Part shown: positions 1 through 9,605 of the stretch, one piece after another
Position numbering within the stretch: the stretch's first letter is position 1
Layout: every line of letters starts with the position of its first letter
DNA from: Litorilituus sediminis
GTDB lineage: Bacteria > Pseudomonadota > Gammaproteobacteria > Enterobacterales > Alteromonadaceae
Direction: 5' to 3'
Assembly (NCBI RefSeq): GCF_004295665.1
Contig: NZ_CP034759.1
Coordinates: 4,030,001 to 4,094,000, forward strand
DNA length: 64,000 nucleotides
Translations under genes and position numbers: made by a program
Notes under the pieces: generated by a model
What the model saw: the letters and a program-made list of their open reading frames with translations, nothing else
Database searches by the model: none
What the model was told of the DNA's origin: nothing

Positions 1-582
1 AGCTTCGCCAAGACCAAAGACTTGCATCTTGATGGTTTGTTTATCAGCTTGTAATGAATATTGTTGACTTATTTGTGGCAAAATTTCTTTTGCTAGCATT
101 GTTTCTAGCTCATGAGGAACTCCAGGTGTGCAGTAAACTTGACAGCCAAGCAGCTGACATAAGAAACCCGGAGCACTGCCACTATGATTTTTTATTACGG
201 TGCTACCTTTGGGTAATAATGCCTGCTTTAAATTAGCTTGATTTAGCTCGCTTCCTCGTTGTTGGCACCAAGTGCTTAATTGTGAAAGTGCCTCTGGGTG
301 CTCTGCTAACTCTGTCGCCATCGCTTTTGATAACGCCAATGCGGTTAAATCATCTACGGTTGGTCCTAAGCCACCATTTACGATTAAAATATCGGTTTGC
401 GAGGCCATGTGCTTAAGCTCATTGACTAAGACCGCTAAGTCGTCACCTAGTGTAACTTTGCGAGCAATGCTAAGGCCATATTCATTTAACTGCTGAGCTA
501 TCATGGCTGAGTTGGAGTCAACTATATCGCCTGCCATCAGTTCGTTGCCCGTTAATAGTACTTGGATGCTTGGTTTTTTCAT
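1..582 (-). CDS. CinA-like protein, N-terminal part (cut by window edge)
   Basis: Reading the minus strand from the ATG at 580-582 gives 194 residues open to the window edge, so the C-terminus is missing. The translation opens MKKPSIQVLLTGNELMAGDI and contains NGGLGPTVDD and a TPGVPHE motif. These are hallmarks of the MoaB/Mog-like (COG1058) domain of the CinA / nicotinamide-nucleotide amidohydrolase-related family. Whether a C-terminal PncC deamidase domain follows cannot be seen. It is divergent from the DUF4097 gene at 743. The family is confident; the exact role (NAD recycling or pyrophosphatase) is not. Confidence 0.85.
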   Translation of the reverse strand, partial: MKKPSIQVLLTGNELMAGDIVDSNSAMIAQQLNEYGLSIARKVTLGDDLAVLVNELKHMASQTDILIVNGGLGPTVDDLTALALSKAMATELAEHPEALSQLSTWCQQRGSELNQANLKQALLPKGSTVIKNHSGSAPGFLCQLLGCQVYCTPGVPHELETMLAKEILPQISQQYSLQADKQTIKMQVFGLGEA

Positions 583-742
583 AAGTTAATCATGAAGCTA
601 GAATATTTATTTTTAATTTAAACCTTTTTAAATCCAGTTACATCTAATTATTTAAATTTAGTGCAGTTGAGCAGTAAATTAATTTTTTATTAGCTAGAAA
701 AAGCAAAATATTATTACATTAAGAAGAACACAAGGAATCAAT

Positions 743-1507
743 ATGAAAACGACTTTAAAGCAATCATTAATCACTATGAGCTTAGCAATGACAATGGCAT
801 TACCTGTGTATGCCGATGTGGAAGATGTCGTCGAGAAATCATTTTCAGTCAATGATGACAGCACATTCACTTTATCAAACATTAATGGTGAAGTTGAAAT
901 TACTAGTTGGCAGCAAGCAAAAATTAAAGTTATCGCGACAATTAAAGCCGATGATCAAGAAAGCAGAGATCGTATTGAAGTTAAAATGAAACAGCAGGGT
1001 GACCAAGTTAATGTTGCCACTCAGTATGAGAAATCATTTAATTACAAAAATAGCAATTCGGGGCAGGTGAGCTATCAAGTGTGGCTGCCGGCATCGACTA
1101 ATTTATCAGATATTGAATTAGTTAATGGCAGCCTAACCATAGAGGGGGTACAAGGCGAAGTAGAAGCAGAGCTGGTTAATGGTTCTATTGTGGCAAAAGG
1201 GCTAAGTCATAATAGTGACATTAGCTCCGTTAATGGCAGTATCAAAGCCTATTATCAATCGCTTGATCAAAATTTAGATGATATTGAAATAGAAACAGTT
1301 AATGGCAGCATTAAACTTTATCTACCTGAAGAGGTTAATGCCGCATTAGATATTGAGACTATGCATGGCAGCATCAACACAGATTTTGGCTTAAAGGCGA
1401 AGAAAAATAGCTATGTAGGTCGTAGCTTAAACGGCAATATTGGTCGTGGTGGCACTAAAATTAACTTAGAAAGCGTCAATGGTAGTATTAAAGTGTTAAA
1501 AAACTAG
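743..1507 (+). CDS. Exported DUF4097-type beta-strand repeat protein
   Basis: 254 aa with a clear Sec signal peptide (about residues 1-25, ending VYADVEDVV), so the product is periplasmic or surface-exposed. The mature part has a periodically repeated short motif of the VNGSI type: NINGEVEI, LVNGSLTI, LVNGSIVA, SVNGSIKA, TVNGSIKL, TMHGSINT, SLNGNIGR and SVNGSIKV, spaced roughly 18-30 residues. That is the signature of the DUF4097 (putative adhesin/bactofilin-like) beta-helix fold. A Shine-Dalgarno AAGGA lies just upstream of the ATG. A strong terminator follows, so it is probably monocistronic. The family's biochemical role is unknown. Confidence 0.8.
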   Translation: MKTTLKQSLITMSLAMTMALPVYADVEDVVEKSFSVNDDSTFTLSNINGEVEITSWQQAKIKVIATIKADDQESRDRIEVKMKQQGDQVNVATQYEKSFNYKNSNSGQVSYQVWLPASTNLSDIELVNGSLTIEGVQGEVEAELVNGSIVAKGLSHNSDISSVNGSIKAYYQSLDQNLDDIEIETVNGSIKLYLPEEVNAALDIETMHGSINTDFGLKAKKNSYVGRSLNGNIGRGGTKINLESVNGSIKVLKN

Positions 1508-1564
1508 CGAATTAACCAAGAGAATTTCGATATTCGCATTGGCAATAGTGTGAATTGTTATTAG

Positions 1565-1605
1565 AATAATGCGACTTTGTTTTGGCAAAGTCGCATTATT
1601 TTTTT
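1565..1605 (+). terminator. Rho-independent terminator after the DUF4097 gene
   Basis: Perfect 15-bp stem (1565-1579 with 1586-1600), 6-nt loop, followed by a T run (1601-1605). It lies 57 bp after the stop of the exported DUF4097 protein. Confidence 0.9.
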
Positions 1606-1653
1606 ATGCTTTCAATATGAACAATTAGCCCAGCTAGCAAGGCGTTTTGCTGT

Positions 1654-2034
1654 ATGAACTATGCAAGAGACTTACTTATTGGTCGTTGGTATCGTAATGA
1701 TACCAATGAGCAAGGCATTCGAACGGTAGAGTATGCAGAATTACTCGCAGATGGTAGTTTTGAATTTACCTTTGTTTGCTCTGATAGCGCAAGTAAACAT
1801 CAAGAGCAAATAATAGAACTTGGTGATTGGGGCTTAGTTGGCGATATTCATTTTACCATCACTAAGAATGAAGTGGTTGAGCAAGAAGTCTTTGCCGCAG
1901 ACTTAAATAATGCAGATAACTATCAAGCATATAAAGTTTTGCAGTTAACACACGATGTATTTAAATACCAACATGTTGTTAGCAAAGAAGAGTTTACTAT
2001 GTACAAAGTTGTTGATGAGGTAGGTCATTGCTAA
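1654..2034 (+). CDS. Hypothetical protein, 126 aa
   Basis: An ATG-started ORF of 126 codons with normal composition, lying between a terminator and dapA in the same direction. No signal peptide or membrane segment. It opens with LLIGRWYRNDTNEQGIRTVEYAELLADGSFEF, a pattern reminiscent of lipocalin-like or 'G-x-W' small beta-barrels (GRWYRN, then alternating beta strands such as GDWGLVGDIHFTI). That resemblance is only a pattern match. I do not recognise the family. Confidence 0.65.
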   Translation: MNYARDLLIGRWYRNDTNEQGIRTVEYAELLADGSFEFTFVCSDSASKHQEQIIELGDWGLVGDIHFTITKNEVVEQEVFAADLNNADNYQAYKVLQLTHDVFKYQHVVSKEEFTMYKVVDEVGHC

Positions 2035-2119
2035 CGAGTACTGACCGAATAATTTTATAAGTAGCAGGGCGCTAGCTAGTGCTATTTAATTTCCAAAAGT
2101 AGATATACTCGAGAATCCA

Positions 2120-3028
2120 ATGAAAAGATTACAAGCTGCCAGTCTAATAACCGCCATTAAAACGCCTTACGATAGTAAGGGAGATATTTGTTTACAAACT
2201 TATGATGCCTTAATTGAACAACAAATAGCCGCGGGCGTTGATGGTATTATTGTTGGTGGTACAACTGGCGAAGGGCAGTTACTTACGTGGGAAGAACACC
2301 TAATTTTAATTGCTCATTGTGTTCATAAGTTTTCTGATAAGTTAATTATTATCGGTAATACTGGTAGCAATAATACCCGTGAGGCTATTAAAGCAACTCA
2401 AAATGGTTTTGCTGTTGGTATGGATGCATCTTTGCAAATAAACCCTTACTATGGGCGTTCATCATTAGCTGGCGTAAGTGAGCACCTTAAGCGCGTACTT
2501 GATATTGGTCCTGCCTTTATTTACAACGTACCTGGACGTACAGGTCAAGACTTAACCCCTGAAGTGATAGAGCCATTAGCTAAACACCCTAATTTTGTCG
2601 GTGTTAAAGAATGTGCAGGAAACGAGCGTATAGCCCATTATGAAAAGCAAGGCATTGCCTGTTGGTCGGGTAACGATGATGAAAGTTATTTAGGTAGGCA
2701 TCAATTTGGCTCACATGGTGTTATTTCTGTGACCTCTAATATCGTACCAGGTTTAATGAGAACGTTAATGGACTCACAAAATGCTGAGTTAAACGATAGT
2801 TTACAAGCATTAATGAACTGGCTATTTTGCGAGCCAAACCCAATCGCCATTAATACCGCCTTGATGATGACAGAAGCAATTAAGCCAAACTTTAGACTAC
2901 CTTATAAAGCTTTAACGCTTGAACAACGTCAGCAAGGTTTAGCGCTATTAAAAGCGATTAACACCTCTGATTTAGTGGGGGATGCTTTGTCATTACTCGC
3001 TGATGATGATTTTAATTACTGCGCCTAA
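2120..3028 (+). CDS. dapA: 4-hydroxy-tetrahydrodipicolinate synthase (DHDPS)
   Basis: 302 aa, a class I aldolase-fold enzyme that condenses pyruvate with aspartate semialdehyde in lysine/diaminopimelate synthesis (cytoplasm). Visible signatures are GGTTGEG (about 46-52, with the catalytic-triad Thr), the aromatic Tyr in NPYYGR (about 110), YNVPGRTG (Tyr135, Arg140) and the Schiff-base Lys163 in GVKECAG. Length is close to the E. coli enzyme (292 aa). It is not beside bamC or other usual dapA partners, so a second dapA paralogue elsewhere is possible. Members of the DHDPS/NAL superfamily can have other substrates, but the GTTGEG/YNVPxR set fits true DapA. Confidence 0.88.
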   Translation: MKRLQAASLITAIKTPYDSKGDICLQTYDALIEQQIAAGVDGIIVGGTTGEGQLLTWEEHLILIAHCVHKFSDKLIIIGNTGSNNTREAIKATQNGFAVGMDASLQINPYYGRSSLAGVSEHLKRVLDIGPAFIYNVPGRTGQDLTPEVIEPLAKHPNFVGVKECAGNERIAHYEKQGIACWSGNDDESYLGRHQFGSHGVISVTSNIVPGLMRTLMDSQNAELNDSLQALMNWLFCEPNPIAINTALMMTEAIKPNFRLPYKALTLEQRQQGLALLKAINTSDLVGDALSLLADDDFNYCA

Positions 3029-3044
3029 TCATAATCATAGCGAC

Positions 3045-3941
3045 TTAAGCCAACTGAGGTCTAAGCTCAGTTGGCAATGCAACTTCTCTAGCTTGTCCTG
3101 TTAGTGGACAAGTAAATTTAAGGCTGACAGCACATAGCTGTAAATCGATATTATCAACATCAGACTTGCCATGTAATCTATCGCCTACCACGGGCATACC
3201 AATACTTGCGGCATGTAACCTAATTTGATGTTTTCTACCTGTGTCAATGTTAACTTGAATAAGTGATTGCTTCAGCTCGTTGTTGTAGTTTAAGCAAGTA
3301 AAAGTACTGCGCGCGCTTTTGCCATCAACATCAGCGGTAATAATTTGTGGTTGTGGCAAGCTGCTATGATCGCCATGAACAATAATTTGATATTGTTTAT
3401 CTAGCTGACGTTTTTCAAACATTTTCGCTAACGCACTCGCTGCTTTTTTACTGTGTGCTATTAGTATTAATCCTGTGGCTGCTCTATCTAACCTGTGTAC
3501 TAAAAAGCTAGGTCGCTGAGGTAGTAATGATTGCTCTACATAACGAGTGATGGTGCAGTGATCGCTCCATTTAGAGCCATTTGCTAACATGCCATAAGGT
3601 TTGTACCAAACGCTATAATCAGTAAAGTCAGCAATTAACTTGGCAGCTAAAGGGGTTGTACTAAGCACTTTCTGATTATAGTAAAAGTGCAAGGTGTCAT
3701 TGGCTTTTAGCGGCCTTTTCAAACGCCTTAACCTTTGTGTACCTTTACCGCGAGTTAACCATAAAGCACCTTTGTTAACTGCTTGTTTTATCTCGCTATT
3801 TGAAAGCTGCTGTTTTTGTTCATTGCAAGCAGCCATTAATAAGCTTACTACTGACTTTTCATTATTACTGTTGATATTGATATGACATTCTATGATTTGG
3901 TTTTTATCTAAATCAGTTTTATCGGAGCAGCTCTTAGGCAT
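3045..3941 (-). CDS. RluA-family RNA pseudouridine synthase
   Basis: 298 aa, convergent with dapA. The core motif VHRLDRAATGLILIAHS carries the catalytic Asp of HRLDxxTSG-type synthases. DKQYQIIVHG and TGRKHQIRLHAASIGMPVVGD are the other RluA-family blocks. The N-terminal ~100 residues contain a possible S4-like segment (KQAVNKGALWLTRG, NDTLHFYYN). It isomerises uridine in rRNA or tRNA. The target position cannot be read from sequence; the HRLDRAATG variant departs from the TSG consensus seen in RluA, RluC and RluD. Confidence 0.82.
   Translation of the reverse strand: MPKSCSDKTDLDKNQIIECHININSNNEKSVVSLLMAACNEQKQQLSNSEIKQAVNKGALWLTRGKGTQRLRRLKRPLKANDTLHFYYNQKVLSTTPLAAKLIADFTDYSVWYKPYGMLANGSKWSDHCTITRYVEQSLLPQRPSFLVHRLDRAATGLILIAHSKKAASALAKMFEKRQLDKQYQIIVHGDHSSLPQPQIITADVDGKSARSTFTCLNYNNELKQSLIQVNIDTGRKHQIRLHAASIGMPVVGDRLHGKSDVDNIDLQLCAVSLKFTCPLTGQAREVALPTELRPQLA
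3049..3075. terminator. Hairpin between convergent dapA and the pseudouridine synthase
   Basis: 10-bp perfect stem (3049-3058 with 3066-3075) and 7-nt loop, 20 bp after the dapA stop and inside the last codons of the minus-strand gene. There is no T run on either side, so termination efficiency is uncertain. Confidence 0.4.
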
Positions 3942-4033
3942 ATAAAGTCAGTCATCTTGATGCTAATTTCACTATTTTACTAGGTTTATGCTAATAGCAT
4001 AAGCTAAAATGTAAAGAGAACCTTAAAAAGTAA

Positions 4034-4381
4034 GTGAACATAATGACACGTGACTTTACGCTTTTTCCAAAAGATGACATAGGTAATACGCTATGGGAGA
4101 TGCAACAAGCAGGTGATGATTTGTCAGTTGAAAGAGAAATTGAATTTTCAGTTATTTTTCCCTCACAGGAATTAGCACTTAAATTTGGTCAACTGTTACT
4201 GGAGAATAACCAAAAATTATCATTTTGTCCTTTTGAGGCAAACCCTGATTTTCCATGGGAAATAACGGCTTACCCGAACATGCCAGCAAGCTATTTTAGT
4301 ATTAGTGGTTATCAAGAGCTATTAGAAACAAGCTCTGCGCCATTACATGGTAAGTTTGATGGCGTTTATTTTGTAAAGTAA
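4034..4381 (+). CDS. RraB-like (ribonuclease E regulator B family) protein
   Basis: Small acidic cytoplasmic protein, 115 aa from the GTG at 4034 or 112 aa from the ATG at 4043 (MTRDFTLFPKDD). The arrangement FPKDDIGNTLWEMQQAGDDLSVEREIEFSVIFPS, then ALKFGQLL, PWEITAYPNMPAS and a C-terminal KFDGVYF block resembles the RraB/DUF1260 fold, whose E. coli member binds and inhibits RNase E. It sits 11 bp before the small zinc-ribbon-like ORF and is probably co-transcribed with it. The family call is from motif memory; the function is only by analogy. Confidence 0.6.
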   Translation: MNIMTRDFTLFPKDDIGNTLWEMQQAGDDLSVEREIEFSVIFPSQELALKFGQLLLENNQKLSFCPFEANPDFPWEITAYPNMPASYFSISGYQELLETSSAPLHGKFDGVYFVK

Positions 4382-4392
4382 TTGATATATTT

Positions 4393-4608
4393 ATGAGTTT
4401 AGATCTTTCCAAGTTTGCGGCATTACAAAAATCCAGCAAACAATCTTTTTTTCAACAAAAAAAGCTTGTGACTCAGGTGCTAGCAGGGCAGAAGGTGTTG
4501 TGCCAAGAATGTCAGCAACCTCTTAAGTTTTCATCATCAGAGCAAGCTGAACACTCAGGTATATTTTGCCCAAAGGGCTGTACTGATATTCAGCTTGATT
4601 GTAGCTAA
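4393..4608 (+). CDS. Small putative zinc-ribbon protein, 71 aa
   Basis: 71 residues starting 11 bp after the RraB-like gene, so probably translated from the same mRNA. The basic N-terminal half (SKFAALQKSSKQSFFQQKKLV) is followed by CQEC near residue 38 and a C-terminal FCPKGC, giving a CxxC...CxxxC arrangement compatible with one zinc site. No signal or membrane segment. I do not recognise the family. The stop codon is inside a perfect 18-bp inverted repeat. Confidence 0.7.
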   Translation: MSLDLSKFAALQKSSKQSFFQQKKLVTQVLAGQKVLCQECQQPLKFSSSEQAEHSGIFCPKGCTDIQLDCS

Positions 4609-4637
4609 GCTAAGTTAAACTTAGCTTAGCTACAATC
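4597..4637. terminator. Perfect 18-bp hairpin overlapping the stop codon
   Basis: 18-bp uninterrupted stem (4597-4614 with 4620-4637) around a 5-nt loop. The left arm contains the TAA stop (4606-4608) of the small zinc-ribbon-like gene. It lies between convergent genes. There is no T tract on either strand, so it may act as a terminator or as a 3' mRNA stabiliser. Confidence 0.5.
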
Positions 4638-4662
4638 GATGAGTTAGATATTGGAAAAAACG

Positions 4663-5337
4663 TTACAAGAAGGTTGCTATATCTGATAACGATTTTTTCA
4701 CTTGAGCATGCGCAGGTATAGTCGCATCATCACTAGGGTAACCGGCAATGAGTAGCATGTAAGCTCGATCATTATCACCTCTTTCACATATCTTGTTTAA
4801 AAAAGACATTGGCTTTGGGGTGTGCGTCAAAGTCGCTAAACCTGCATTATGCAAGGCAGTAATTAAAAAGCCGGTTGCTATACCTACCGATTCATGAACA
4901 TAGTAATTGGTATTTTTATCTTCTTCTTTAATACCGCCTTTCTTTTGGCTAAAAATGGCGATTAACCAAGGCGCATGCTCTAGATAAGGTTTATTAGCAT
5001 CTGTGCCTAAATCTTTAAGTGCATTTAACCATTCTTCACCAGCGCGGCCATCATAAAAGCCACGTTCATGATATTCAGCTTGCTCTCTAATTTGCTTTTT
5101 AATTTCTTGGCTGCTGATAGCAACAAAATGCCAAGGCTGGTGATTTGCACCACTCGGAGCTGTGCCTGCGGCTTTGATGCAGTTTTCTATAATGGCTTTA
5201 TCAACCGCTCTATCGCTGAATTTTCGAATTGAATGACGACGTTTAATGTCTTGATAGAAGTCAGCAGAACGTTGTTGCATTTCTTCTGGGGGATATTCGA
5301 TAAAATCAGTTAACGGGCTGGAATCATGTGGTTGCAT
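4663..5337 (-). CDS. Nitroreductase-family flavoprotein, iodotyrosine deiodinase-like
   Basis: 224 aa FMN-dependent nitroreductase-fold protein. RRHSIRKFSD (33-42) and AAGTAPSGANHQPWHF (56-71) are the FMN-binding blocks; YYVHESVGIATGFLITALHNAGL and GYPSDDATIP close the fold. It matches iodotyrosine deiodinase (IYD) more closely than NfsA or NfsB: the segment between the flavin blocks has Glu91, Tyr95 and Lys116, with the same spacing (+4, +21) as human IYD Glu157-Tyr161-Lys182, which grip the iodotyrosine zwitterion. There is no N-terminal membrane anchor, so it is cytoplasmic. It lies downstream of purL but separated by a terminator. Reductive dehalogenation is inferred, not shown. Confidence 0.8.
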   Translation of the reverse strand: MQPHDSSPLTDFIEYPPEEMQQRSADFYQDIKRRHSIRKFSDRAVDKAIIENCIKAAGTAPSGANHQPWHFVAISSQEIKKQIREQAEYHERGFYDGRAGEEWLNALKDLGTDANKPYLEHAPWLIAIFSQKKGGIKEEDKNTNYYVHESVGIATGFLITALHNAGLATLTHTPKPMSFLNKICERGDNDRAYMLLIAGYPSDDATIPAHAQVKKSLSDIATFL

Positions 5338-5418
5338 AGCAAGTAAGCTCCCTTGTTATTGTTTTACTAAGCCGAACTCAGGTTGTTGACACTGAGAGCT
5401 TAACAATTTTTAAGCAAT

Positions 5419-5447
5419 AAAAAAACCGACATAAATGTCGGCTTTTT
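5419..5447 (-). terminator. Rho-independent terminator after purL
   Basis: On the minus strand: 6-bp GC-rich stem (5426-5431 with 5436-5441), 4-nt loop, flanked by A and T runs that extend the stem and give a T-rich tail. It lies 30 bp after the purL stop and before the deiodinase-like gene. Confidence 0.8.
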
Positions 5448-5477
5448 ATTCAATCTGTAAAGTTTAACGGTCGTTAA

Positions 5478-8400
5478 TTAACCGATAAATTTACGCGCAT
5501 TGCGGAACATGCGAACCCAAGGAGAATCTTCACCCCAGTTATCAGGGTGCCATGAGTTAGCAACCGTTCTAAAAACACGCTCTGGGTGAGGCATCATAAT
5601 AGTAACGCGACCATCTGTTGTCGTCAGTGCTGTGATACCATCAGGTGAGCCATTCGGGTTAGCCGGGTAAGTTTCAGTTACTTGACCATAGTTATCAACA
5701 TAACGCATTGATACTGTGCCTGAATCATTCGCTGCTGCAATGGCATCTTCAGAGCTAAACTCGGTACGACCTTCACCGTGAGATACTGCAATTGGCATAC
5801 GAGAGCCAGCCATACCATCAAATAAAACAGACGGACTGTCTTGAATCTCAACTAAAGAGAAGCGTGCTTCAAAACGTTCAGATTTATTTTGGACAAAACG
5901 TGGCCATGCTTCTGAGCCAGGAATGATATCTTTTAAGTTAGATAGCATCTGACAACCATTACAAACACCTAAGCTGAAGGTATCTTCACGTTCGAAGAAG
6001 GTTTTAAACATTTCACGCGCATTGGCATTGAATAAAATTGATTTTGCCCAGCCTTCACCAGCACCTAAAACGTCACCGTATGAGAAACCACCACAAGCGA
6101 CTAAACCGTTAAAGTCAGCTAAGTCAGTACGACCTGCGAGAATGTCAGACATATGTACGTCAATGGCAACAAAACCCGCTCTATCAAAAGCTGCCGCCAT
6201 TTCTACGTGAGAGTTAACACCTTGTTCACGTAAAATTGCTACTTTAGGGTGTGAATTGTTATCAGCATCTTTGGCAATTAAGTCAGCCACGATATCTTCG
6301 TTGATATCAAATGTTAGCTCAGCATTTAGACCAGGATCTTCTGTGTCAAACTTAACATCGTGCTCTTGTTGAGCACATTCTGGGTTATCACGTAGCGATT
6401 GCATTTGGTAAGTAGTTTGTGCCCAAAGCGTACGGTAGTAAGTACGAGTATTTGCTAATACTTCTTTACCATCACGACTAAAGCGAATCATATCATCGTT
6501 ATTGATTCGACCGATATCAGTACATAAATCAAGTACGCCGTGCTCAGCAAATACTTCATGTACTGCTTTTACGTCATCTTCAAGCACTTGAATAACAGCA
6601 CCTAGCTCTTCATTAAATAATACATCTAAGTCATTACCTAAGGTTGAGTTAAGCTTAGTAAGATCAACATCAACACCTGTGTGACCAGCAAAGGCCATTT
6701 CAGTGATTGTCGTGAATAGACCACCATCTGAAATATCGTGATAAGCAACTAACTTCTTCTTATCAACAAGCTCTTGAATGGCATTAAAGAAGCCTTTTAA
6801 TGTTTCGCTGTTATCAACATCAGGTGTTTCACTGCCTAGTTGCTTGTATACTTGCGCTAAACATGAGCCACCTAAACGATTTTTACCGCCTGATAAGTCA
6901 ATGGCAACAAGGCGTGAAGCACCTTTGTCAGTTCTTAATTGTGGCGTTACTGTTTTACGAATATCATCAACAGCGCCAAAGGCAGTGATCACTAATGACA
7001 ATGGTGAGGTGACCGCTTTGTCTTCACCGTTTTCTTGCCATTGTGTTTTCATTGACATTGAATCTTTACCAACGGGAATCGTTAAGTCTAATGCTGGACA
7101 TAACTCCTCACCAATGGCTTTAACTGCTTCGTAAAGGCCAGCATCTTCACCTGGGTGACCTGCTGGAGACATCCAGTTCGCTGAAAGTTTAATACGTTTT
7201 AAGCTACCAATATCAGCGCCAGCAATGTTTAAAATTGACTCTGCTACTGCTAAGCGAGCTGAAGCGCCGTAGTTTAATAGTGCAACTGGTGTACGCTCAC
7301 CCATCGCCATGGCTTCACCATGATAGCTGTCAAGTGCATTTGCAGTAACACCACAGTCAGCTACAGGTACTTGCCAAGGACCAACCATTTGATCGCGGTT
7401 AACCATACCTGTTACCGAGCGATCACCTATGGTGATTAAGAAGGTTTTTTCTGCAACGGTAGGTAAGCTTAAAATACGGTCAGCAGCATCAGCTAAGCTG
7501 ACATCTGCTAAGTTTAATGCATCGCCAGCAGCGGTTTTACTTTTCACATCTTTATGCATTTTAGGGGTTTTGCCTAATAAAATATCAAGCGATAAATCAA
7601 TTGGCTTGTTGTCAAAATGCTCATCAGTAACCGTTAAGTGCTCCTCTTCAGTGGCACGACCTACCACAGCAAATGGTGCTCTTTCACGTTCACAGATCTT
7701 GCTAAATGTCTCTAAATTTTCATCTGATACGGCAATTACATAGCGCTCTTGTGACTCATTACACCAGATTTCTAGTGGTGACATGCTGCGCTCATCGTTA
7801 GGTACGTTACGTAACTCAAACTGACCACCACGGCCACCGTCAGAGACTAATTCAGGAAACGCATTTGATAAGCCACCAGCACCAACATCGTGAATGAAGG
7901 CAATTGGGTTGTTTTCACCTAGCTGCCAACACTTATCGATAACTTCTTGACAACGACGTTCCATTTCAGGGTTTTCACGTTGCACAGAAGCAAAGTCTAA
8001 GTTTTCGCTTGATTGACCAGAAGCCATACTTGAGGCCGCACCGCCACCTAAGCCGATATTCATTGCTGGGCCACCTAAAGCGATCAGGTTGGCGCCAACG
8101 ACAATTTCACGCTTTTGTACGTGCTCATCACGGATGTTACCCATACCACCTGCAATCATAATAGGCTTGTGATAACCGCGTACTTCTTCACCGTTAAATG
8201 AATTGACTTTTTCTTCATAGGTACGGAAGTAACCTAAGATATTTGGTCGGCCAAATTCGTTGTTAAAGGCAGCGCCACCTAATGGCCCTTCTAGCATGAT
8301 ATCTAATGCTGATACGATACGCTCAGGTTTGCCAAAATCAGTTTCCCAAGGCTGTTCTGCGCCAGGAATGCGAAGGTTAGATACACTAAAACCAACCAAA

Positions 8401-9410
8401 CCTGCTTTAGGTTTAGAGCCAATACCTGTAGCACCTTCATCGCGAATTTCACCGCCGCTACCAGTTGCTGCACCTGGGTAAGGTGAGATAGCTGTAGGGT
8501 GGTTATGGGTTTCAACTTTCATCAAGACTTGAATGTCTTCATGATGATAGTCATAAACGTTAGTTTCGGCATTCGGGAAGAAGCGACCACCTTTGTTACC
8601 TACCATAACCGCGGCATTGTCTTTATATGCACTTAACACGAAGTCAGAGTTTACTTCGTGAGTATTGCGGATCATTTTAAATAATGACTTTGGCTGTTTT
8701 TCACCGTCAATAGTCCAGTCAGCATTGAAGATTTTGTGGCGACAATGCTCTGAGTTTGCTTGAGCAAACATATATAATTCAATATCGTTAGGGTTACGAC
8801 CTAACTTGGTGAAATTTTCGAATAAGTAATCGATTTCATCATCGGCTAAGGCAAGACCCATCTCAACGTTAGCGTTAATAAGGGCTTGCTTGCCACCTGA
8901 TTCAATATCTACAGAAACTAATTCACTTGGCTCAGCCGTAGCAAATAAGCTGCTGGCTTGCTCAAAGCTAGCAAAAACACTTTCCATCATGCGATCGTGA
9001 ATTAAGCTGATAAGCTGTGCTTGTTGTTGCTCTGATAATTCTGAGCCTGCTGCTACTTCAATGTAGTAAGCTAAGCCACGCTCTAAACGAACAACTTTTT
9101 CTAAGCCACAATTATGAGCAATGTCTGTTGATTTAGATGACCAAGGCGAAATGGTGCCAGGGCGAGGTGTTACTAAAAGCAATAGACCTTGAGGTTCATG
9201 TTCCTCAATAGTTGGGCCATAAGTTAATAATTGCTTTAATACATCTTCTTCTTGAGACGAAAGCTCAGCGTTTAGTTGAGCAAAGTGTGCAAATTCAGCG
9301 TAAATGTCTGTTACTGGTAGTTGTAACTGTTCACATTGAGTCAATAATTTTTTAACTCTAAACTCTGAAAGTGCTGGAGCGCCACGAAGATTTTTAATCA
9401 ACATCGTCAT
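5478..9410 (-). CDS. purL: Phosphoribosylformylglycinamidine synthase (large single-chain form)
   Basis: About 1310 aa, the fused PurL of gammaproteobacteria (E. coli 1295 aa) that makes FGAM from FGAR, glutamine and ATP in purine synthesis. The N-terminal part reads [16 protein letters not shown]; the AIRS-like core has [32 protein letters not shown]; the C-terminal class I glutaminase has [10 protein letters not shown] (catalytic Cys) and MPHPERVFR (His/Glu). The reading frame is open to 9590, but similarity to PurL begins only at LIKNLRGAP, so I place the start at the ATG at 9408-9410 (9402-9404 is equally possible). It is divergent from mltF, with a strong promoter at 9487-9515. Confidence 0.96.
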   Translation of the reverse strand: MTMLIKNLRGAPALSEFRVKKLLTQCEQLQLPVTDIYAEFAHFAQLNAELSSQEEDVLKQLLTYGPTIEEHEPQGLLLLVTPRPGTISPWSSKSTDIAHNCGLEKVVRLERGLAYYIEVAAGSELSEQQQAQLISLIHDRMMESVFASFEQASSLFATAEPSELVSVDIESGGKQALINANVEMGLALADDEIDYLFENFTKLGRNPNDIELYMFAQANSEHCRHKIFNADWTIDGEKQPKSLFKMIRNTHEVNSDFVLSAYKDNAAVMVGNKGGRFFPNAETNVYDYHHEDIQVLMKVETHNHPTAISPYPGAATGSGGEIRDEGATGIGSKPKAGLVGFSVSNLRIPGAEQPWETDFGKPERIVSALDIMLEGPLGGAAFNNEFGRPNILGYFRTYEEKVNSFNGEEVRGYHKPIMIAGGMGNIRDEHVQKREIVVGANLIALGGPAMNIGLGGGAASSMASGQSSENLDFASVQRENPEMERRCQEVIDKCWQLGENNPIAFIHDVGAGGLSNAFPELVSDGGRGGQFELRNVPNDERSMSPLEIWCNESQERYVIAVSDENLETFSKICERERAPFAVVGRATEEEHLTVTDEHFDNKPIDLSLDILLGKTPKMHKDVKSKTAAGDALNLADVSLADAADRILSLPTVAEKTFLITIGDRSVTGMVNRDQMVGPWQVPVADCGVTANALDSYHGEAMAMGERTPVALLNYGASARLAVAESILNIAGADIGSLKRIKLSANWMSPAGHPGEDAGLYEAVKAIGEELCPALDLTIPVGKDSMSMKTQWQENGEDKAVTSPLSLVITAFGAVDDIRKTVTPQLRTDKGASRLVAIDLSGGKNRLGGSCLAQVYKQLGSETPDVDNSETLKGFFNAIQELVDKKKLVAYHDISDGGLFTTITEMAFAGHTGVDVDLTKLNSTLGNDLDVLFNEELGAVIQVLEDDVKAVHEVFAEHGVLDLCTDIGRINNDDMIRFSRDGKEVLANTRTYYRTLWAQTTYQMQSLRDNPECAQQEHDVKFDTEDPGLNAELTFDINEDIVADLIAKDADNNSHPKVAILREQGVNSHVEMAAAFDRAGFVAIDVHMSDILAGRTDLADFNGLVACGGFSYGDVLGAGEGWAKSILFNANAREMFKTFFEREDTFSLGVCNGCQMLSNLKDIIPGSEAWPRFVQNKSERFEARFSLVEIQDSPSVLFDGMAGSRMPIAVSHGEGRTEFSSEDAIAAANDSGTVSMRYVDNYGQVTETYPANPNGSPDGITALTTTDGRVTIMMPHPERVFRTVANSWHPDNWGEDSPWVRMFRNARKFIG

Positions 9411-9486
9411 AGGATATTTACCAAGTTTTATGTGGGGGTTGCTTAGACCTTTACTCATTTTAGGTCTAACCGAAAATTTCGCGCGT

Positions 9487-9515
9487 ATTATAGTTGAAAA
9501 TATTCGCTTTGTTAA
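9487..9515 (-). promoter_or_regulatory. Predicted sigma-70 promoter of purL
   Basis: On the minus strand: -35 TTAACA (9510-9515), 17-bp spacer, -10 TATAAT (9487-9492). The leader to the chosen purL start is about 70 nt. A short perfect palindrome, CGAAAATTTCG (9471-9481), sits at about +1 to +10. It could be an operator, but it does not match the PurR consensus well. Confidence 0.65.
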
Positions 9516-9605
9516 TGGCAAAAACCTAATAGAAAAAAGTGCTTGGCTAAAAATCAAATACACGACACAATTAGTGTCATGAAATATCATTCACTTGACA
9601 TAACT

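Noticed and set aside
2120-3028. dapA as a horizontally acquired sugar-acid aldolase.
   Set aside because: All DapA catalytic residues are present and base use is like that of its neighbours; no sugar-acid genes around it.
6022-8515. Several plus-strand and alternative-frame ORFs of 60-118 codons across purL.
   Set aside because: All lie inside the highly conserved purL reading frame, lack ribosome-binding sites and have shadow-type composition.
9471-9481. PurR operator at purL (CGAAAATTTCG palindrome).
   Set aside because: It is a perfect palindrome near +1 but too short and unlike the ACGCAAACG-type consensus; kept only as a remark on the promoter.
9575-9605. Pho box upstream of mltF (GTGTCATGAAA followed by another TCAT).
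   Set aside because: The second unit is out of the 11-bp phase and fails the consensus in most positions; no suitably spaced -10.
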